From: DATJOJ01 sp035507035
GTDB lineage: Bacteria; Acidobacteriota; Terriglobia; Terriglobales; Acidobacteriaceae
DNA length: 64,000 nucleotides
Assembly (NCBI GenBank): GCA_035507035.1
Contig: DATJOJ010000035.1
Span: 215,429 to 279,428, forward strand
Reading direction: 5' to 3'
This document shows positions 48,555 through 57,519 of the stretch, piece after piece. Both the position numbers and the translations under genes were made by a program. The notes under the pieces are model-generated. The model worked only from the letters and a program-made list of their open reading frames with translations, made no database searches and was not told the DNA's origin. Within the stretch, counting starts at the first letter, position 1. The number at the start of each line of letters is the position of its first letter.

Positions 48555-49523
48555 CTATCCGTGGGCAGCCATTGCAAGCGCGTCTTCTTCTTCGATCTTC
48601 GGTTCTTCGTGCGCCCGACCGGCATTCTGCATTTCGACCTTCAACGTCCGTGCTACCGTGGCCACATAAACTTTAGATGCTCCCGCGCGCCGCAGCACGC
48701 GAGCACATTCGGAAACCGTGGTTCCGGTGGTCATGACGTCGTCCACTAACAGGACATCGCAGCCCTGAATTTCTTTAGGCGTCGCCACCACAAACGCCCC
48801 CCGCATGTTCTCCCGCCGCTGGTGCCGCGAGAGCCCGATTTGCGACTGCGTTTCCCGGCATCGCTGAAGTGCCTGGGCATTCAACTCAAAACCGCCGGGC
48901 AGCAGCTTCAACGCCGCGCGTGCGATCAACTCCGCTTGGTTGAATCCACGCTGCCGGAGCTTTTTCGCATACAGGGGAACAGGTACCGTCACGACTGGGC
49001 CGCGCATAAACGAAAGCGGTAAATCTCCGATGGCCTCACCCAGCATTCTTCCTAAGACCGTTGCCGCAGGCCGAACCTGCTCGTATTTCAACAGATGAAT
49101 CAGCTCGCGCAAGCCACTCTCATAGCTTCCGTAAGCCGCGGCTTTCGCATAAGGAGGCTCTGCCCGCCGGCACAGTTCACACCGCGCCTCGTCTTCCGAA
49201 AGCTCGTACGGACCATTCAGTCGTTCTCCACAAATTCCGCATTGCACCCCTTCAATCCGAGTGAGGGAAGCTAGGCATTCCTCGCAGACGGGCAGGCGAG
49301 AAATATTGGTGAGAGGATGACCGCAAAGACGACAATCGGCAGGAAACAAAGTCGCGAATAAGGCCGTTGCCATGGTGCTGGCACCCGTGGCCAGGGAAGA
49401 GACGAACGAGTTTCTCCGAGGAAGGACCGTAGCCCCGTCGGTCGGAGATACATCTCTGCTACTGCTGAAGACGAACCTCCCTCGCCCAATCACTGCCTGG
49501 GGGCTCCCGACTGGACGAATCAT
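48555..49523 (-). CDS. comF: ComF-family phosphoribosyltransferase
   Basis: A protein of ComF type: an N-terminal zinc region (CRLCG, CEEC, CGICG, CELC) and a C-terminal phosphoribosyltransferase domain with VLLVDDVMTTGTTVSECARV. ComF proteins take part in DNA uptake or recombination; the enzyme activity is unclear. The start is uncertain: the ATG at 49523 lies 4 nt after a TATACT, while 49373 gives the usual family N-terminus (MATALFATLFPADCRLCG). The residues between the two are Ser/Arg-rich. It is followed by the HNH gene. Confidence 0.88.
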   Translation of the reverse strand: MIRPVGSPQAVIGRGRFVFSSSRDVSPTDGATVLPRRNSFVSSLATGASTMATALFATLFPADCRLCGHPLTNISRLPVCEECLASLTRIEGVQCGICGERLNGPYELSEDEARCELCRRAEPPYAKAAAYGSYESGLRELIHLLKYEQVRPAATVLGRMLGEAIGDLPLSFMRGPVVTVPVPLYAKKLRQRGFNQAELIARAALKLLPGGFELNAQALQRCRETQSQIGLSRHQRRENMRGAFVVATPKEIQGCDVLLVDDVMTTGTTVSECARVLRRAGASKVYVATVARTLKVEMQNAGRAHEEPKIEEEDALAMAAHG

Positions 49524-49698
49524 CCCCAGTATAGCGGCCTGAAACCGCCCGCGCAATGTGACTAATGGGATGCAGAAGCACCAAGATTCCCACTCCGGCC
49601 CACACTCTACTGCCCTCACCACTTGTAATTGTCATATCGCGCGTGATAACGTGCGCCGTTTCCGCTTTATACTGTCTAGGCTTCGACTAGGAGTTTTC

Positions 49699-51750
49699 AT
49701 GAGCACTCAAACTACCGTCCCTGCCGTGAAAAAGAAATATCAGCCCTACGTGCCGCAAAACATGGAAATGCGTGAATTCACCTTCCGAGCCGTCTTCCTC
49801 GGAATGTTGATGACTGGCATTCTGGGCGCAGCCAACGCTTACCTCGGCCTCAAAGCGGGAATGACCATCGCCGCCACCTATCCTGCCGCCGTCATCGGCA
49901 TGTCGCTATTGCGAATCATGAAAGGTTCCCTGCTCGAGGAAAACATTGCCCGAACCGTGGGTGCCATTGGCGAGTCTGTGGCGGCCGGCGCGGTGTTCAC
50001 GATTCCCGCTTTTGTGCTCGCCGGATTGTGGCCTAGCCTCAGCATGAGCCGATATTGGCCGTCCGTGGCGCTGATGGCAATTGGCGGCCTGCTGGGCATT
50101 TTGTTCGTTACCTTATTGCGTCGAGTCATGGTCGAAGATCCGGAGCTGCCTTTTCCGGAATCAGTTGCCGCTTCGGAAATTCATAAAGCCGGTCAGCAAG
50201 GATCAAAAGCTGCCAAGATTCTCTTCGCCAACATGGGCTTCGGCGGCTTGATGTACTTCCTGTCGCAAGTCAATCTTTTCTGGTACACCAAGCAACTGCT
50301 GATTAATATTCCCCGGATGCCCTCCGGATTACGTCTGGGCCGCAGCGCGACCGCGCCCACGCTGGCAACCGGCGGCATGACTGCATTCACTTCCCCCGCA
50401 GTGAGTCCCGCATACCTTGGCGTCGGCTACATCATTGGTCCGCGGTTGGCGTCGCTGAATTTTGCCGGCGGAGTGCTCGCTTGGGGACTGATGGTTCCGC
50501 TCCTCATTTATTTCCTCGGACCGAACCTGCCCCCGATGGATCCTGGCGCCAGCGCCGCGACCTATTGGAGTGGCATTGCCTTCGCCGTTTGGTACTCGAT
50601 CGTGCGGCCGATCGCCGTCGGTGGAATGTTGGTAGGCGCGGGCTTCACGCTTTTCCGCATGCGCAAACAACTCCTCGCTGGCATGAAGCGAGCTGTCTCT
50701 GATCTCAAGAAATCGGCCGAAGCCCACCAGGCCACCGATCGCACGGAACGCGATCTGAACGCGAAAGTCGTCTTCCTGGGTGTGGGGTTGGTTTTCCTGG
50801 CGATGATCGCGCTTTACTATTACTTCATCGCCGGTGCGGGCAATCTGACGGGGAACAAGATTATCGCCGGCGCCATTGTTGCCGCTGCTGTCATGGTCGT
50901 GTTGGGGTTTTTCTTCGCCGCTGTTTCCGGCAATCTGGTCGGCATGATCGGTTCTTCAAATAATCCGGTCTCCGGACTGACCCTCTGCACTTTAGTCGTC
51001 GCGGCATTGCTGATGGTGGCTTTAGGCGTGTCAGGTATTGGCGGAGTCGCGGCGGTGTTAGGAGTTGCTGCCGTCGTTTGCGTGTCTTCGGCAGTCGCCG
51101 GTGAAATGTTGCAGGATTTGAAAGCCGGCCATATTTTAGGCGGCACGCCGTCAAAGATGCAGATTGGAGACATCTTCGGCACCATCGTCGCCTCGTTGGT
51201 CTTGTTCTTCCCACTGATGATCCTCGATAAGGCCTACCACTTCGGTAGTGCTGCATTACCGGCGCCTCAAGCGGGTCTGATGGCGATGCTCGCGCAAGGT
51301 ATCGTCGGCGGGAATATGGCATGGCCGCTGGTGGTGGTCGGCATTCTGCTCGGCTTTGCCATGATTTTGGTGGAAGTGAAGAGCCCGATGTTGTTCTCAG
51401 TCGGAATGTATCTGCCGCTGGAAACGACCTCGGCGATTTTTGTTGGCGGCATCGTTCGCTGGTTCACCGATAAACTTCGCGATCGCCGTGGCTACAACGA
51501 CGCTCAAAAAGCTCGCGTGGACAACGCAGGCGTGCTCACGGCTTCGGGCCTCATCGCCGGCGAAGCGCTCTGCGGCCTTGTCATTGCCGGCATTGTAGGA
51601 AGCAATCATCAACTTTGGCACATCGACATCGGTGACATCGCCTTTTCTGGGCTCATCGGAATGGTAGTTTTAATTTTCGTGATGATGCGGGTGCCGTTGT
51701 CCAACGCCGGCAGCCCAGATGAACCCGCGCCACCGACCGCCATCATGTAA
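49699..51750 (+). CDS. OPT-family oligopeptide transporter
   Basis: A 683-residue protein of the OPT family with about 14-16 membrane helices. It carries the family's early motif MREFTFRAVFLGMLMTGILG and AANAYLGLKAGMTIAATYPA, and the loop with SPAYLGVGYIIGPRLA. OPT carriers import oligopeptides or metal chelates with protons. The ATG at 49699 has a TAGGAG Shine-Dalgarno 6 nt upstream, so the frame's distal upstream start is rejected. It is alone on its strand, followed by a repeat arm and yggS. Confidence 0.92.
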   Translation: MSTQTTVPAVKKKYQPYVPQNMEMREFTFRAVFLGMLMTGILGAANAYLGLKAGMTIAATYPAAVIGMSLLRIMKGSLLEENIARTVGAIGESVAAGAVFTIPAFVLAGLWPSLSMSRYWPSVALMAIGGLLGILFVTLLRRVMVEDPELPFPESVAASEIHKAGQQGSKAAKILFANMGFGGLMYFLSQVNLFWYTKQLLINIPRMPSGLRLGRSATAPTLATGGMTAFTSPAVSPAYLGVGYIIGPRLASLNFAGGVLAWGLMVPLLIYFLGPNLPPMDPGASAATYWSGIAFAVWYSIVRPIAVGGMLVGAGFTLFRMRKQLLAGMKRAVSDLKKSAEAHQATDRTERDLNAKVVFLGVGLVFLAMIALYYYFIAGAGNLTGNKIIAGAIVAAAVMVVLGFFFAAVSGNLVGMIGSSNNPVSGLTLCTLVVAALLMVALGVSGIGGVAAVLGVAAVVCVSSAVAGEMLQDLKAGHILGGTPSKMQIGDIFGTIVASLVLFFPLMILDKAYHFGSAALPAPQAGLMAMLAQGIVGGNMAWPLVVVGILLGFAMILVEVKSPMLFSVGMYLPLETTSAIFVGGIVRWFTDKLRDRRGYNDAQKARVDNAGVLTASGLIAGEALCGLVIAGIVGSNHQLWHIDIGDIAFSGLIGMVVLIFVMMRVPLSNAGSPDEPAPPTAIM

Positions 51751-51786
51751 GGACTGGCCGTCCAGGCGAACCGCTAGCCAAATGTC

Positions 51787-51835
51787 GCATCAGCGTTTTT
51801 CTTTGCGATCTCGGCGTCCTTTGCGGCTAAAGGTT
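51787..51835. repeat. Single arm of the CTCTGCG-type repeat family
   Basis: TTGCGATCTCGGCGTCCTTT followed by GCGGCTAAAGGTTTT matches the right arm of the element at 1241-1273. The start codon of yggS follows directly. A second arm was not found. Confidence 0.6.
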
Positions 51836-51837
51836 TT

Positions 51838-52554
51838 GTGTCGATCAACGATAACATTGCAGAAGTCCGGCAGCGAATCACGGCTGCCGCCCAGCGCGCA
51901 AAGCGCGATCCAAACGAAATTTCTTTGATGGCCGTGAGCAAGATGTTTCCGCCTGATCGCATTCACGAGGCCTATGCTGCCGGTCTTCGTCTGTTCGGCG
52001 AAAACCGCGTCCAGGAATTCGCAGGGAAGGCTTCGGCTCTAAACGACCTGAAAGACGCCGAATGGCACTTGATTGGCCACTTGCAAACAAATAAGGCAGG
52101 CAGGGCGGTAGAGTTGTTTTCGGCAGTCGACTCGGTCGATTCCCTTCGACTGGCTGAGAAACTGAACGCATCAGCGCGGCAATTAGGGAAAAAGCTTACG
52201 GTTTTGATCGAGATTAATATTGGCGGGGAAGAGGCCAAAAGCGGAGTCGCGCCTGGATCGAAAGAACTCGACGGACTTTTGCTGGCTGTGCCGCGACTCG
52301 ATCATCTCGAGTTTCGCGGCCTCATGACCATTCCTCCATTTACCCACGATCCGCAGGAATCACGGCCATACTTTCGCAAAGTTCGCGAACTGCGCGATCA
52401 GATTGCCGCGCGCAAGCTTCCCGCGATCGACATGACGGTTCTCTCGATGGGGATGTCGCACGATTTCGAAATTGCCATCGAAGAGGGATCTACTTGCGTA
52501 CGGGTAGGAACCGCCATCTTCGGCGAGCGGGCCAAAGGCGGGGAACAACAGTAA
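51838..52554 (+). CDS. YggS-family PLP homeostasis protein
   Basis: A 238-residue protein with the alanine-racemase-like TIM barrel that binds pyridoxal phosphate through K35 (LMAVSKMFPPD). It maintains the PLP pool; no enzymatic reaction is established. Other family blocks are FGENRVQEFAGK, WHLIGHLQTNKAG, HLEFRGLMTIPPF and LSMGMSHDFEIAIEEG. The GTG start has no Shine-Dalgarno and follows directly on the repeat arm. It converges with ppa (8 nt between stops). Confidence 0.94.
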   Translation: MSINDNIAEVRQRITAAAQRAKRDPNEISLMAVSKMFPPDRIHEAYAAGLRLFGENRVQEFAGKASALNDLKDAEWHLIGHLQTNKAGRAVELFSAVDSVDSLRLAEKLNASARQLGKKLTVLIEINIGGEEAKSGVAPGSKELDGLLLAVPRLDHLEFRGLMTIPPFTHDPQESRPYFRKVRELRDQIAARKLPAIDMTVLSMGMSHDFEIAIEEGSTCVRVGTAIFGERAKGGEQQ

Positions 52555-52562
52555 CCGCGAGA

Positions 52563-53102
52563 TTAGAAGCCGCGCTGACGGCGCTCGTTATAACGTTGGA
52601 GCGAAGCTTCCAACACTGGAAAAGCAGACGCGGCCGGTAGAATGTCGTCGACTTCCACTCGTTTCCCCTCCAGTTGCTTGTAATCCTGAAAGAAGCGCCG
52701 GAGCATGAGCAGCCGGTGGGGCGGCATCTGAGCCGCTTCGTGATAGCTGTTAAACTCCGGGTCTTCAGTCGCAACCGCGATAACTTTGTGATCTTTCTTG
52801 CCGGCGTCCATCATGGTCATCAACCCAATGGCGCGGGCGTGAATGATGGTTAAGGGCACGACGGGTTCTTGGCAGAACACTAGAACGTCAAGAGGATCAT
52901 CATCCTCCGCCAAGCTCTGAGGAATAAATCCGTAATTGGCCGGATAATAGACGGCGGAGTACAGCACACGATCGAGTTTGATGAGCCCACTCGTTTTGTC
53001 GAGTTCGTACTTAACGCTGGAACCAAACGGGATCTCGATGATGGTATTGAATTCTGACGGAATCTTCTCGCCGGGCGCGACGTCATGCCATGGATGAATC
53101 AC
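52563..53102 (-). CDS. ppa: Inorganic pyrophosphatase (family I)
   Basis: A soluble 179-residue enzyme that splits PPi, driving biosynthetic reactions. The active-site D67-D-D69-P-L-D72 (EDDDPLDVLVF) and the YPANYGFIPQ strand are diagnostic. The start is GTG, the second residue being Ile (MIHPWHDVAPGEK). TACAAT on the minus strand ends 9 nt before it, and no Shine-Dalgarno is visible. Confidence 0.96.
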   Translation of the reverse strand: MIHPWHDVAPGEKIPSEFNTIIEIPFGSSVKYELDKTSGLIKLDRVLYSAVYYPANYGFIPQSLAEDDDPLDVLVFCQEPVVPLTIIHARAIGLMTMMDAGKKDHKVIAVATEDPEFNSYHEAAQMPPHRLLMLRRFFQDYKQLEGKRVEVDDILPAASAFPVLEASLQRYNERRQRGF

Positions 53103-53111
53103 GACTCATAC

Positions 53112-53117
53112 ATTGTA
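53112..53117 (-). promoter_or_regulatory. -10 element of ppa
   Basis: TACAAT on the minus strand ends 9 nt before the GTG start of ppa, giving an almost leaderless transcript. Confidence 0.45.
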
Positions 53118-53182
53118 AATGAAGGTTTCTGAATCAAGCGCTTAGCACTCGTGCTATGCTTCGCAACTTGGCAACATCGTCC

Positions 53183-53506
53183 ATGATCCCATTTCGCGCA
53201 ACGCCGGATGGCGTCAGCTTCGCGATAAAAGTACAGCCGCGCGCGAAGAAAAACGCAATCACCGGGGAGCTCGGCGATGCTCTCAAGCTCTCATTGACCG
53301 CTCCGCCGCTAGAAGGCCGAGCCAACCAAGCCTGCATCGACTTCTTCGCAAAGCTTTTGAAGGTTTCCCGTTCCTCGATTACCATAGCGTCCGGCGAAAC
53401 CAGCCGGATGAAGATGATTCGTGTAGCGGGACTGTCGTCTCAAGAATTGCAAGGCCGCCTATATAGCAAGGCTCCAGGTGTCGCTGAAGGCAGGAGCCGC
53501 GATTGA
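53183..53506 (+). CDS. DUF167/YggU-family protein
   Basis: A small protein of 107 residues in the DUF167 family: VSFAIKVQPRAKKNAITGEL, LKLSLTAPPLEGRANQACID and SRSSITIASGETSRMKMIRV are all characteristic. Function unknown; the fold is known from structures of YggU. The second ATG (MIPFRAT) is preferred over 53156 by family length. It overlaps the following transporter gene by 4 nt (TTGA), so the two are translationally coupled. Confidence 0.9.
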   Translation: MIPFRATPDGVSFAIKVQPRAKKNAITGELGDALKLSLTAPPLEGRANQACIDFFAKLLKVSRSSITIASGETSRMKMIRVAGLSSQELQGRLYSKAPGVAEGRSRD

Positions 53507-54912
53507 GCCTTTCTCAGCGTCTGCACGAAATTCGCACCGGCTTCGAGCTTCCGTTTTGGATCGCCAACCTCACTGAGATTTTTGAGCGCCTTTCTTACTA
53601 CGGTGCGTTCGCGTCGTTGGCCCTTTATCTGCAAGAACGCCTCAATTTTTCTACCGAGCAAACCGGAACTCTTACCGGCATCTTCGGCGGCATGGTGTGG
53701 TTTCTCGCAATATTTGGTGGTGCAATCGCGGACCGGCTGGGATTCCGTCGCGCTTTGGCGACAGCATACCTAATACTCTCCGTTGCCTACTTTCTAATCG
53801 GTTCGATCGGCGCGTCATGGCTGGCTCCGGTGCGCAATGCCGTCCCGCTGAGCCTTTTCGTCGGTTTCATTCTCATCCTTCCGGCGCTTGGTATTTCGAT
53901 GGTCAAGCCTTGCGTGGTCGGCACAACCGCTGGAGCTTCCAAAGAAAATGTTCGTTCGCTCGGCTACTCGATCTACTACACGATGGTGAACATGGGCGGC
54001 GCCGCGGGTCCATTTGTCGCTTCGTGGACTCATCGCCATCTGGGTGTTGAGAATGTTTACCGCGTCGCAGCGGTCAGCGTGTTTGCGGCGTTCTTCGTGG
54101 TCTTGCTCTTCTTCCGCGAACCACGCAAAGCCGGCAATGCACCCCCGCCCTCGATTGCCACCGTAGCCCGAAATTTCTGCGTGGTATTAGGTAACGCCAG
54201 GTTGGTACTGCCAACGCTGCTTATTGCTCTTCTGCTCCGCATCGCGCTCTGGATTTATCCCAACTTCGCCGTTCCCTGGTGGATTTGGTGCGGGCTGCTC
54301 GCGTTAGTGCTGGCCGGCATCAGTCGCTTCATGTGGTTCCTGGTCATCTTCACCGGCTATTGGGTTGTCTTCTGGCAGCAATACATCAGTCTGCCAGGCT
54401 ATATCCACCGTTACATCGATTCGAGTGCCGATGTCGAAATGATTTTGATCACCGACGGCCTTACCGTCATCTGCCTTACGCTGGCCGTGAATCTCCTCAC
54501 TCGCAAGCTGCCCGCTTTTCAGGCCGTCATCTTGGGAACGATGATCACATCGGTCTCCTGGCTGATTCTTGCGTTTCATCCAACGATTGTAGGAGCTGTT
54601 CTCTCTCTCTTTGTTCTGGCGCTCGGCGAGATCATTCAGCAGCCGCCTTATTACAACTACATTTCGCGGCTTGCCCCACCCGGTCAGCAGGGAACCTACA
54701 TGGGTTTTGCGTTTTTGCCGATCGGTCTCGGCTCGCTGATCGGGGGATGGTTCGGTGGAACGCTTATGCATAACTTCGGAGAGGTCGCTCGTCAGCCGGA
54801 GCGAATTTGGTGGACCGTGACCGCGGTTGGATTGGTGACGACCGTTTTGCTGTGGGTTTACGACAAATGGTTTGGCGCGAAAGTTAGCAGAAATCCTGAG
54901 CTACGTGGGTAA
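53503..54912 (+). CDS. POT-family proton-coupled peptide transporter
   Basis: A 469-residue MFS-type protein with ~12-14 helices. The POT signature is visible at EIFERLSYYGAF, and GIFGGMVWFLAIFGGAIADR follows in helix 2; LGEIIQQPPYYNYISRLAPP lies in the C-terminal half. It should import di- and tripeptides with protons. The start is TTG overlapping the DUF167 stop (TTGA). It overlaps or abuts the AlkD-like gene downstream, whose stop is 742 nt further on. Confidence 0.85.
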   Translation: MSLSQRLHEIRTGFELPFWIANLTEIFERLSYYGAFASLALYLQERLNFSTEQTGTLTGIFGGMVWFLAIFGGAIADRLGFRRALATAYLILSVAYFLIGSIGASWLAPVRNAVPLSLFVGFILILPALGISMVKPCVVGTTAGASKENVRSLGYSIYYTMVNMGGAAGPFVASWTHRHLGVENVYRVAAVSVFAAFFVVLLFFREPRKAGNAPPPSIATVARNFCVVLGNARLVLPTLLIALLLRIALWIYPNFAVPWWIWCGLLALVLAGISRFMWFLVIFTGYWVVFWQQYISLPGYIHRYIDSSADVEMILITDGLTVICLTLAVNLLTRKLPAFQAVILGTMITSVSWLILAFHPTIVGAVLSLFVLALGEIIQQPPYYNYISRLAPPGQQGTYMGFAFLPIGLGSLIGGWFGGTLMHNFGEVARQPERIWWTVTAVGLVTTVLLWVYDKWFGAKVSRNPELRG

Positions 54913-55654
54913 GCCTTCGAAATCCGCAACCGTGAAAGCCAAGCCTTCTCTGGTCGCGGCAGACATCCGCTGCATGCTTAAAGGCGGCGGCTCGCCTGAG
55001 CACGCCAAAGGAGTGCAGTGGTTCTTCAAAGATGAGATCAAATCCCACGGCTGGCACACGGCCGGGTTGCGCAAAACCGCTGTTCTTTGCCGCAGGACAA
55101 TCGTGAACGAGCAAGGCCAGCCTTGTCTGCTGCAGGTCGCCGATAAACTCTTTTCCGGCAATGTGCTTGAAGAAAAAGTCTTCGCAGTTCTGATGCTGGA
55201 AAGGATGACGGACGATTTTGGCGACCCAGAATTTCGGTTATTCGAATCCTGGCTGTCGCGAATCAGCAGCTGGGCCGACCACGACGCCTTGGTGCATTCC
55301 TTGATTGCTCCGATGGTCGCGGCCAAGCCGTCGCGCACAAAAACCGTTTTTCGATGGGCAAAGTCGCGGCATCGGTGGCTTCGGCGCGCTGCCTGCGTGG
55401 CATTGATTCGCGGGGCACGACAAAAGATGTTCTTTGCGGAGATCCGGCGTCTGACCGCGATGCTGCTCTGCGACGAAGATGACATGGTGCAGAAAGGCTT
55501 GGGCTGGCTGCTGCGCGAGGCGGCAAAATCCGACGCCAAGAAAACTGTACCGTTTTTGATGAGCATCAGAGGGGAATGTCCGCGGCTGGTGCTAAGGACT
55601 GCGTGTGAGACCCTGCCGGAAATAACCAGGAAGAGGCTCTTGGCGAAAGTCTGA
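54905..55654 (+). CDS. AlkD-like DNA alkylation repair protein
   Basis: A HEAT-repeat protein of about 249 residues in the AlkD/AlkC superfamily of DNA glycosylases that excise alkylated bases. Recognisable are WFFKDEIKSHGWHTAGLRK, the EKVFAVLMLERMTDDFG helix, DHDALVHSLIAPMVA and RHRWLRRAACVALIRGARQK. The catalytic Asp of AlkD has a counterpart in the WADHDAL segment. The start is uncertain: GTG at 54905 or TTG at 54872, both overlapping the transporter end. It is the last gene of a DUF167-POT-AlkD transcript. Confidence 0.8.
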   Translation: MGKPSKSATVKAKPSLVAADIRCMLKGGGSPEHAKGVQWFFKDEIKSHGWHTAGLRKTAVLCRRTIVNEQGQPCLLQVADKLFSGNVLEEKVFAVLMLERMTDDFGDPEFRLFESWLSRISSWADHDALVHSLIAPMVAAKPSRTKTVFRWAKSRHRWLRRAACVALIRGARQKMFFAEIRRLTAMLLCDEDDMVQKGLGWLLREAAKSDAKKTVPFLMSIRGECPRLVLRTACETLPEITRKRLLAKV

Positions 55655-55743
55655 CTTCACCCCCCGCGGCGGGGCCATTGTTGATTTGTTCCCACACCTG
55701 ATTCGCCCAATTCCCCTCTCTTGTTTAAAATAGTTATTTACCC

Positions 55744-56910
55744 ATGAACCTGGCGGCCATCCAGTCTGCTCTGCGCGAGCGCAATATCGACGCCTGGCTC
55801 TTCTACGATCACCATCATCGTGATCCGATTGCCTATCGTATCCTCGGATTGCCCGAGAGCCTTATGGTCACCCGCCGCTGGTATTACCTGATTCCAGCGC
55901 AGGGCGAGCCCACAAAGCTGGTCCATAAAATCGAAAGCGGTCATCTCGATTCGCTCCCCGGCAAGAAAATGCAGTATGCGGGCTGGCAAGAGCTTTTCGA
56001 TCAGATCAAGGCCCTCCTCGCTGCCCACCGCGACGTTGCCATGCAGTATTCGCCGAACAACCTCGTCTTCACTGTTTCCATGGTTGATGGCGGGACTCTC
56101 GAATTAGTTCGCGGCTTGGGCAAAAACGTAATCGGCTCCGGAGATTTGGTGGCCCAGTTCGAAGCCACACTGACCGACGAACAGATCAAGACCCACTTCG
56201 CCGCTCGCGACGCAGTTGACGCAATTACCGCTGCGGCGTTTCAGGAAATCGGCCGCCGCGTGCGCAACGGCGGCACCAACGAATATCAGATTCAGCAATG
56301 GTTCATGGAAGCCTTCCGCCGCGAAAATCTGTTGACCGATGATCCGCCAATTGTGGGCGTGAACGGCAATAGCGGCAATCCTCATTATGAGCCGCATGCC
56401 GAAAGTTCAGCGCCGATTCACCAGGGCGATTTCGTCTTGCTAGACGTCTGGGCAAAGACAAACACACCCGGTGCTGTCTATTACGACATCACTTGGACTG
56501 GCTTCGTTGGCAAGGCTCCTTCCGATCGCATGCGCGAAGTTTTTACTGTGGTGCGCGATGCTCGCGATGCTGGAGTGAAAACGGTGCAGGATGCTGTGAC
56601 TGCCGGACGGGCCATCGCCGGATGGGAAGTTGACCGGGCCGTACGCGGGCACATTAAGAACGCGGGATTCGGACAATACTTCATTCATCGCACAGGACAC
56701 TCCATTGCCACCGAAATTCATGCCAATGGCGCCAACATGGATGACCTGGAAATCCACGATGAGCGCCGCATCCTTCCGAACTCGTGTTTTTCCATCGAGC
56801 CCGGTGTTTACTTGCCGGAATTTGGCGTGCGCAGCGAAATCAATATGCTGGTGCGCCCCTCAGTCGCAGAAGTTACCGGTAAAATACAAAGAGAGATCGT
56901 ACTCATCTAG
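55744..56910 (+). CDS. M24-family Xaa-Pro peptidase
   Basis: A 388-residue cytoplasmic metallopeptidase. The C-terminal 'pita bread' domain has all five ligands: Asp in FVLLDVWAKTNT, Asp in AVYYDITWTGFV, His in HRTGHSIATEIH, Glu in SCFSIEPGVYL and Glu in GVRSEINMLV. The N-terminal domain (1-170) is creatinase-like. It likely removes N-terminal residues before proline. TAAAAT lies 12 nt before the ATG. The next gene begins 1 nt after its stop, so the three following genes form an operon. Confidence 0.93.
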   Translation: MNLAAIQSALRERNIDAWLFYDHHHRDPIAYRILGLPESLMVTRRWYYLIPAQGEPTKLVHKIESGHLDSLPGKKMQYAGWQELFDQIKALLAAHRDVAMQYSPNNLVFTVSMVDGGTLELVRGLGKNVIGSGDLVAQFEATLTDEQIKTHFAARDAVDAITAAAFQEIGRRVRNGGTNEYQIQQWFMEAFRRENLLTDDPPIVGVNGNSGNPHYEPHAESSAPIHQGDFVLLDVWAKTNTPGAVYYDITWTGFVGKAPSDRMREVFTVVRDARDAGVKTVQDAVTAGRAIAGWEVDRAVRGHIKNAGFGQYFIHRTGHSIATEIHANGANMDDLEIHDERRILPNSCFSIEPGVYLPEFGVRSEINMLVRPSVAEVTGKIQREIVLI

Positions 56911-57336
56911 ATGGCAAATTCTCCTACCACCAAGAACGGAGTCACGGCGGGGGACAAGCCGCAGTCCGTGGGCATAATGTCGGTCGTGGCGCCCGCGATC
57001 GGCTGGTTCATTCCCGGCGCCGGACATCTGATCCAAAAACGCTGGATTCGCGGCATTCTGCTGATGACCTCGATCTTTATCATGTTTTTTCTCGGTCTTG
57101 CCATGCAGGGCCACATCTATCAGCCCAACGGCGGTGACATTCTCGACATTCTGGGTTTCATCGGTGACGTGGGCGCTGGTGGCTTATACGTGCTGACCCA
57201 GGCGATGAACTGGGGACAGGGCGCAATCTCTCACGCTACGGCCGACTATGGAACGAAATACTTGATCGTCGCTGGATTGTTAAACTTCATCAGCGCGGCC
57301 GATGCCTACCACATCGCTATAGGAAAGAAGCCGTGA
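56911..57336 (+). CDS. DUF6677-like membrane protein
   Basis: A protein of 141 residues with three to four membrane helices (GIMSVVAPAIGWFIPGAGHL, ILLMTSIFIMFFLGLAM, YLIVAGLLNFISAADAYHIA). The Pro-Gly-rich GWFIPGAGHLIQKRWIRG motif resembles the TM2/DUF6677-type families. Function unknown. It abuts the M24 gene and overlaps the next small gene by 4 nt, so the three are translationally coupled. Confidence 0.85.
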   Translation: MANSPTTKNGVTAGDKPQSVGIMSVVAPAIGWFIPGAGHLIQKRWIRGILLMTSIFIMFFLGLAMQGHIYQPNGGDILDILGFIGDVGAGGLYVLTQAMNWGQGAISHATADYGTKYLIVAGLLNFISAADAYHIAIGKKP

Positions 57337-57515
57337 CTCTCGCCCTTTCTCACTTCAGCGCCGCACTACTGTTCTCCGTGTTTGCCTCAGTTGTTTTCGG
57401 CATCACGCAGCGCAGTACTTCGCACGAGCAGATCCGCTACGGTCTTTATTGCTTCGCCATGTTTGTTGGCGGAGTGTTTGCCGCGGGCTGGGTCATGTGG
57501 CTGCTGAGACGATAA
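57333..57515 (+). CDS. Small two-helix membrane protein
   Basis: A protein of 60 residues with two membrane helices (FSAALLFSVFASVVFGITQ and YGLYCFAMFVGGVFAAGWVM) and a Cys. The GTG start overlaps the preceding stop by 4 nt, which supports it as a real gene. Function unknown. Confidence 0.75.
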   Translation: MTLALSHFSAALLFSVFASVVFGITQRSTSHEQIRYGLYCFAMFVGGVFAAGWVMWLLRR

Positions 57516-57519
57516 GAAT

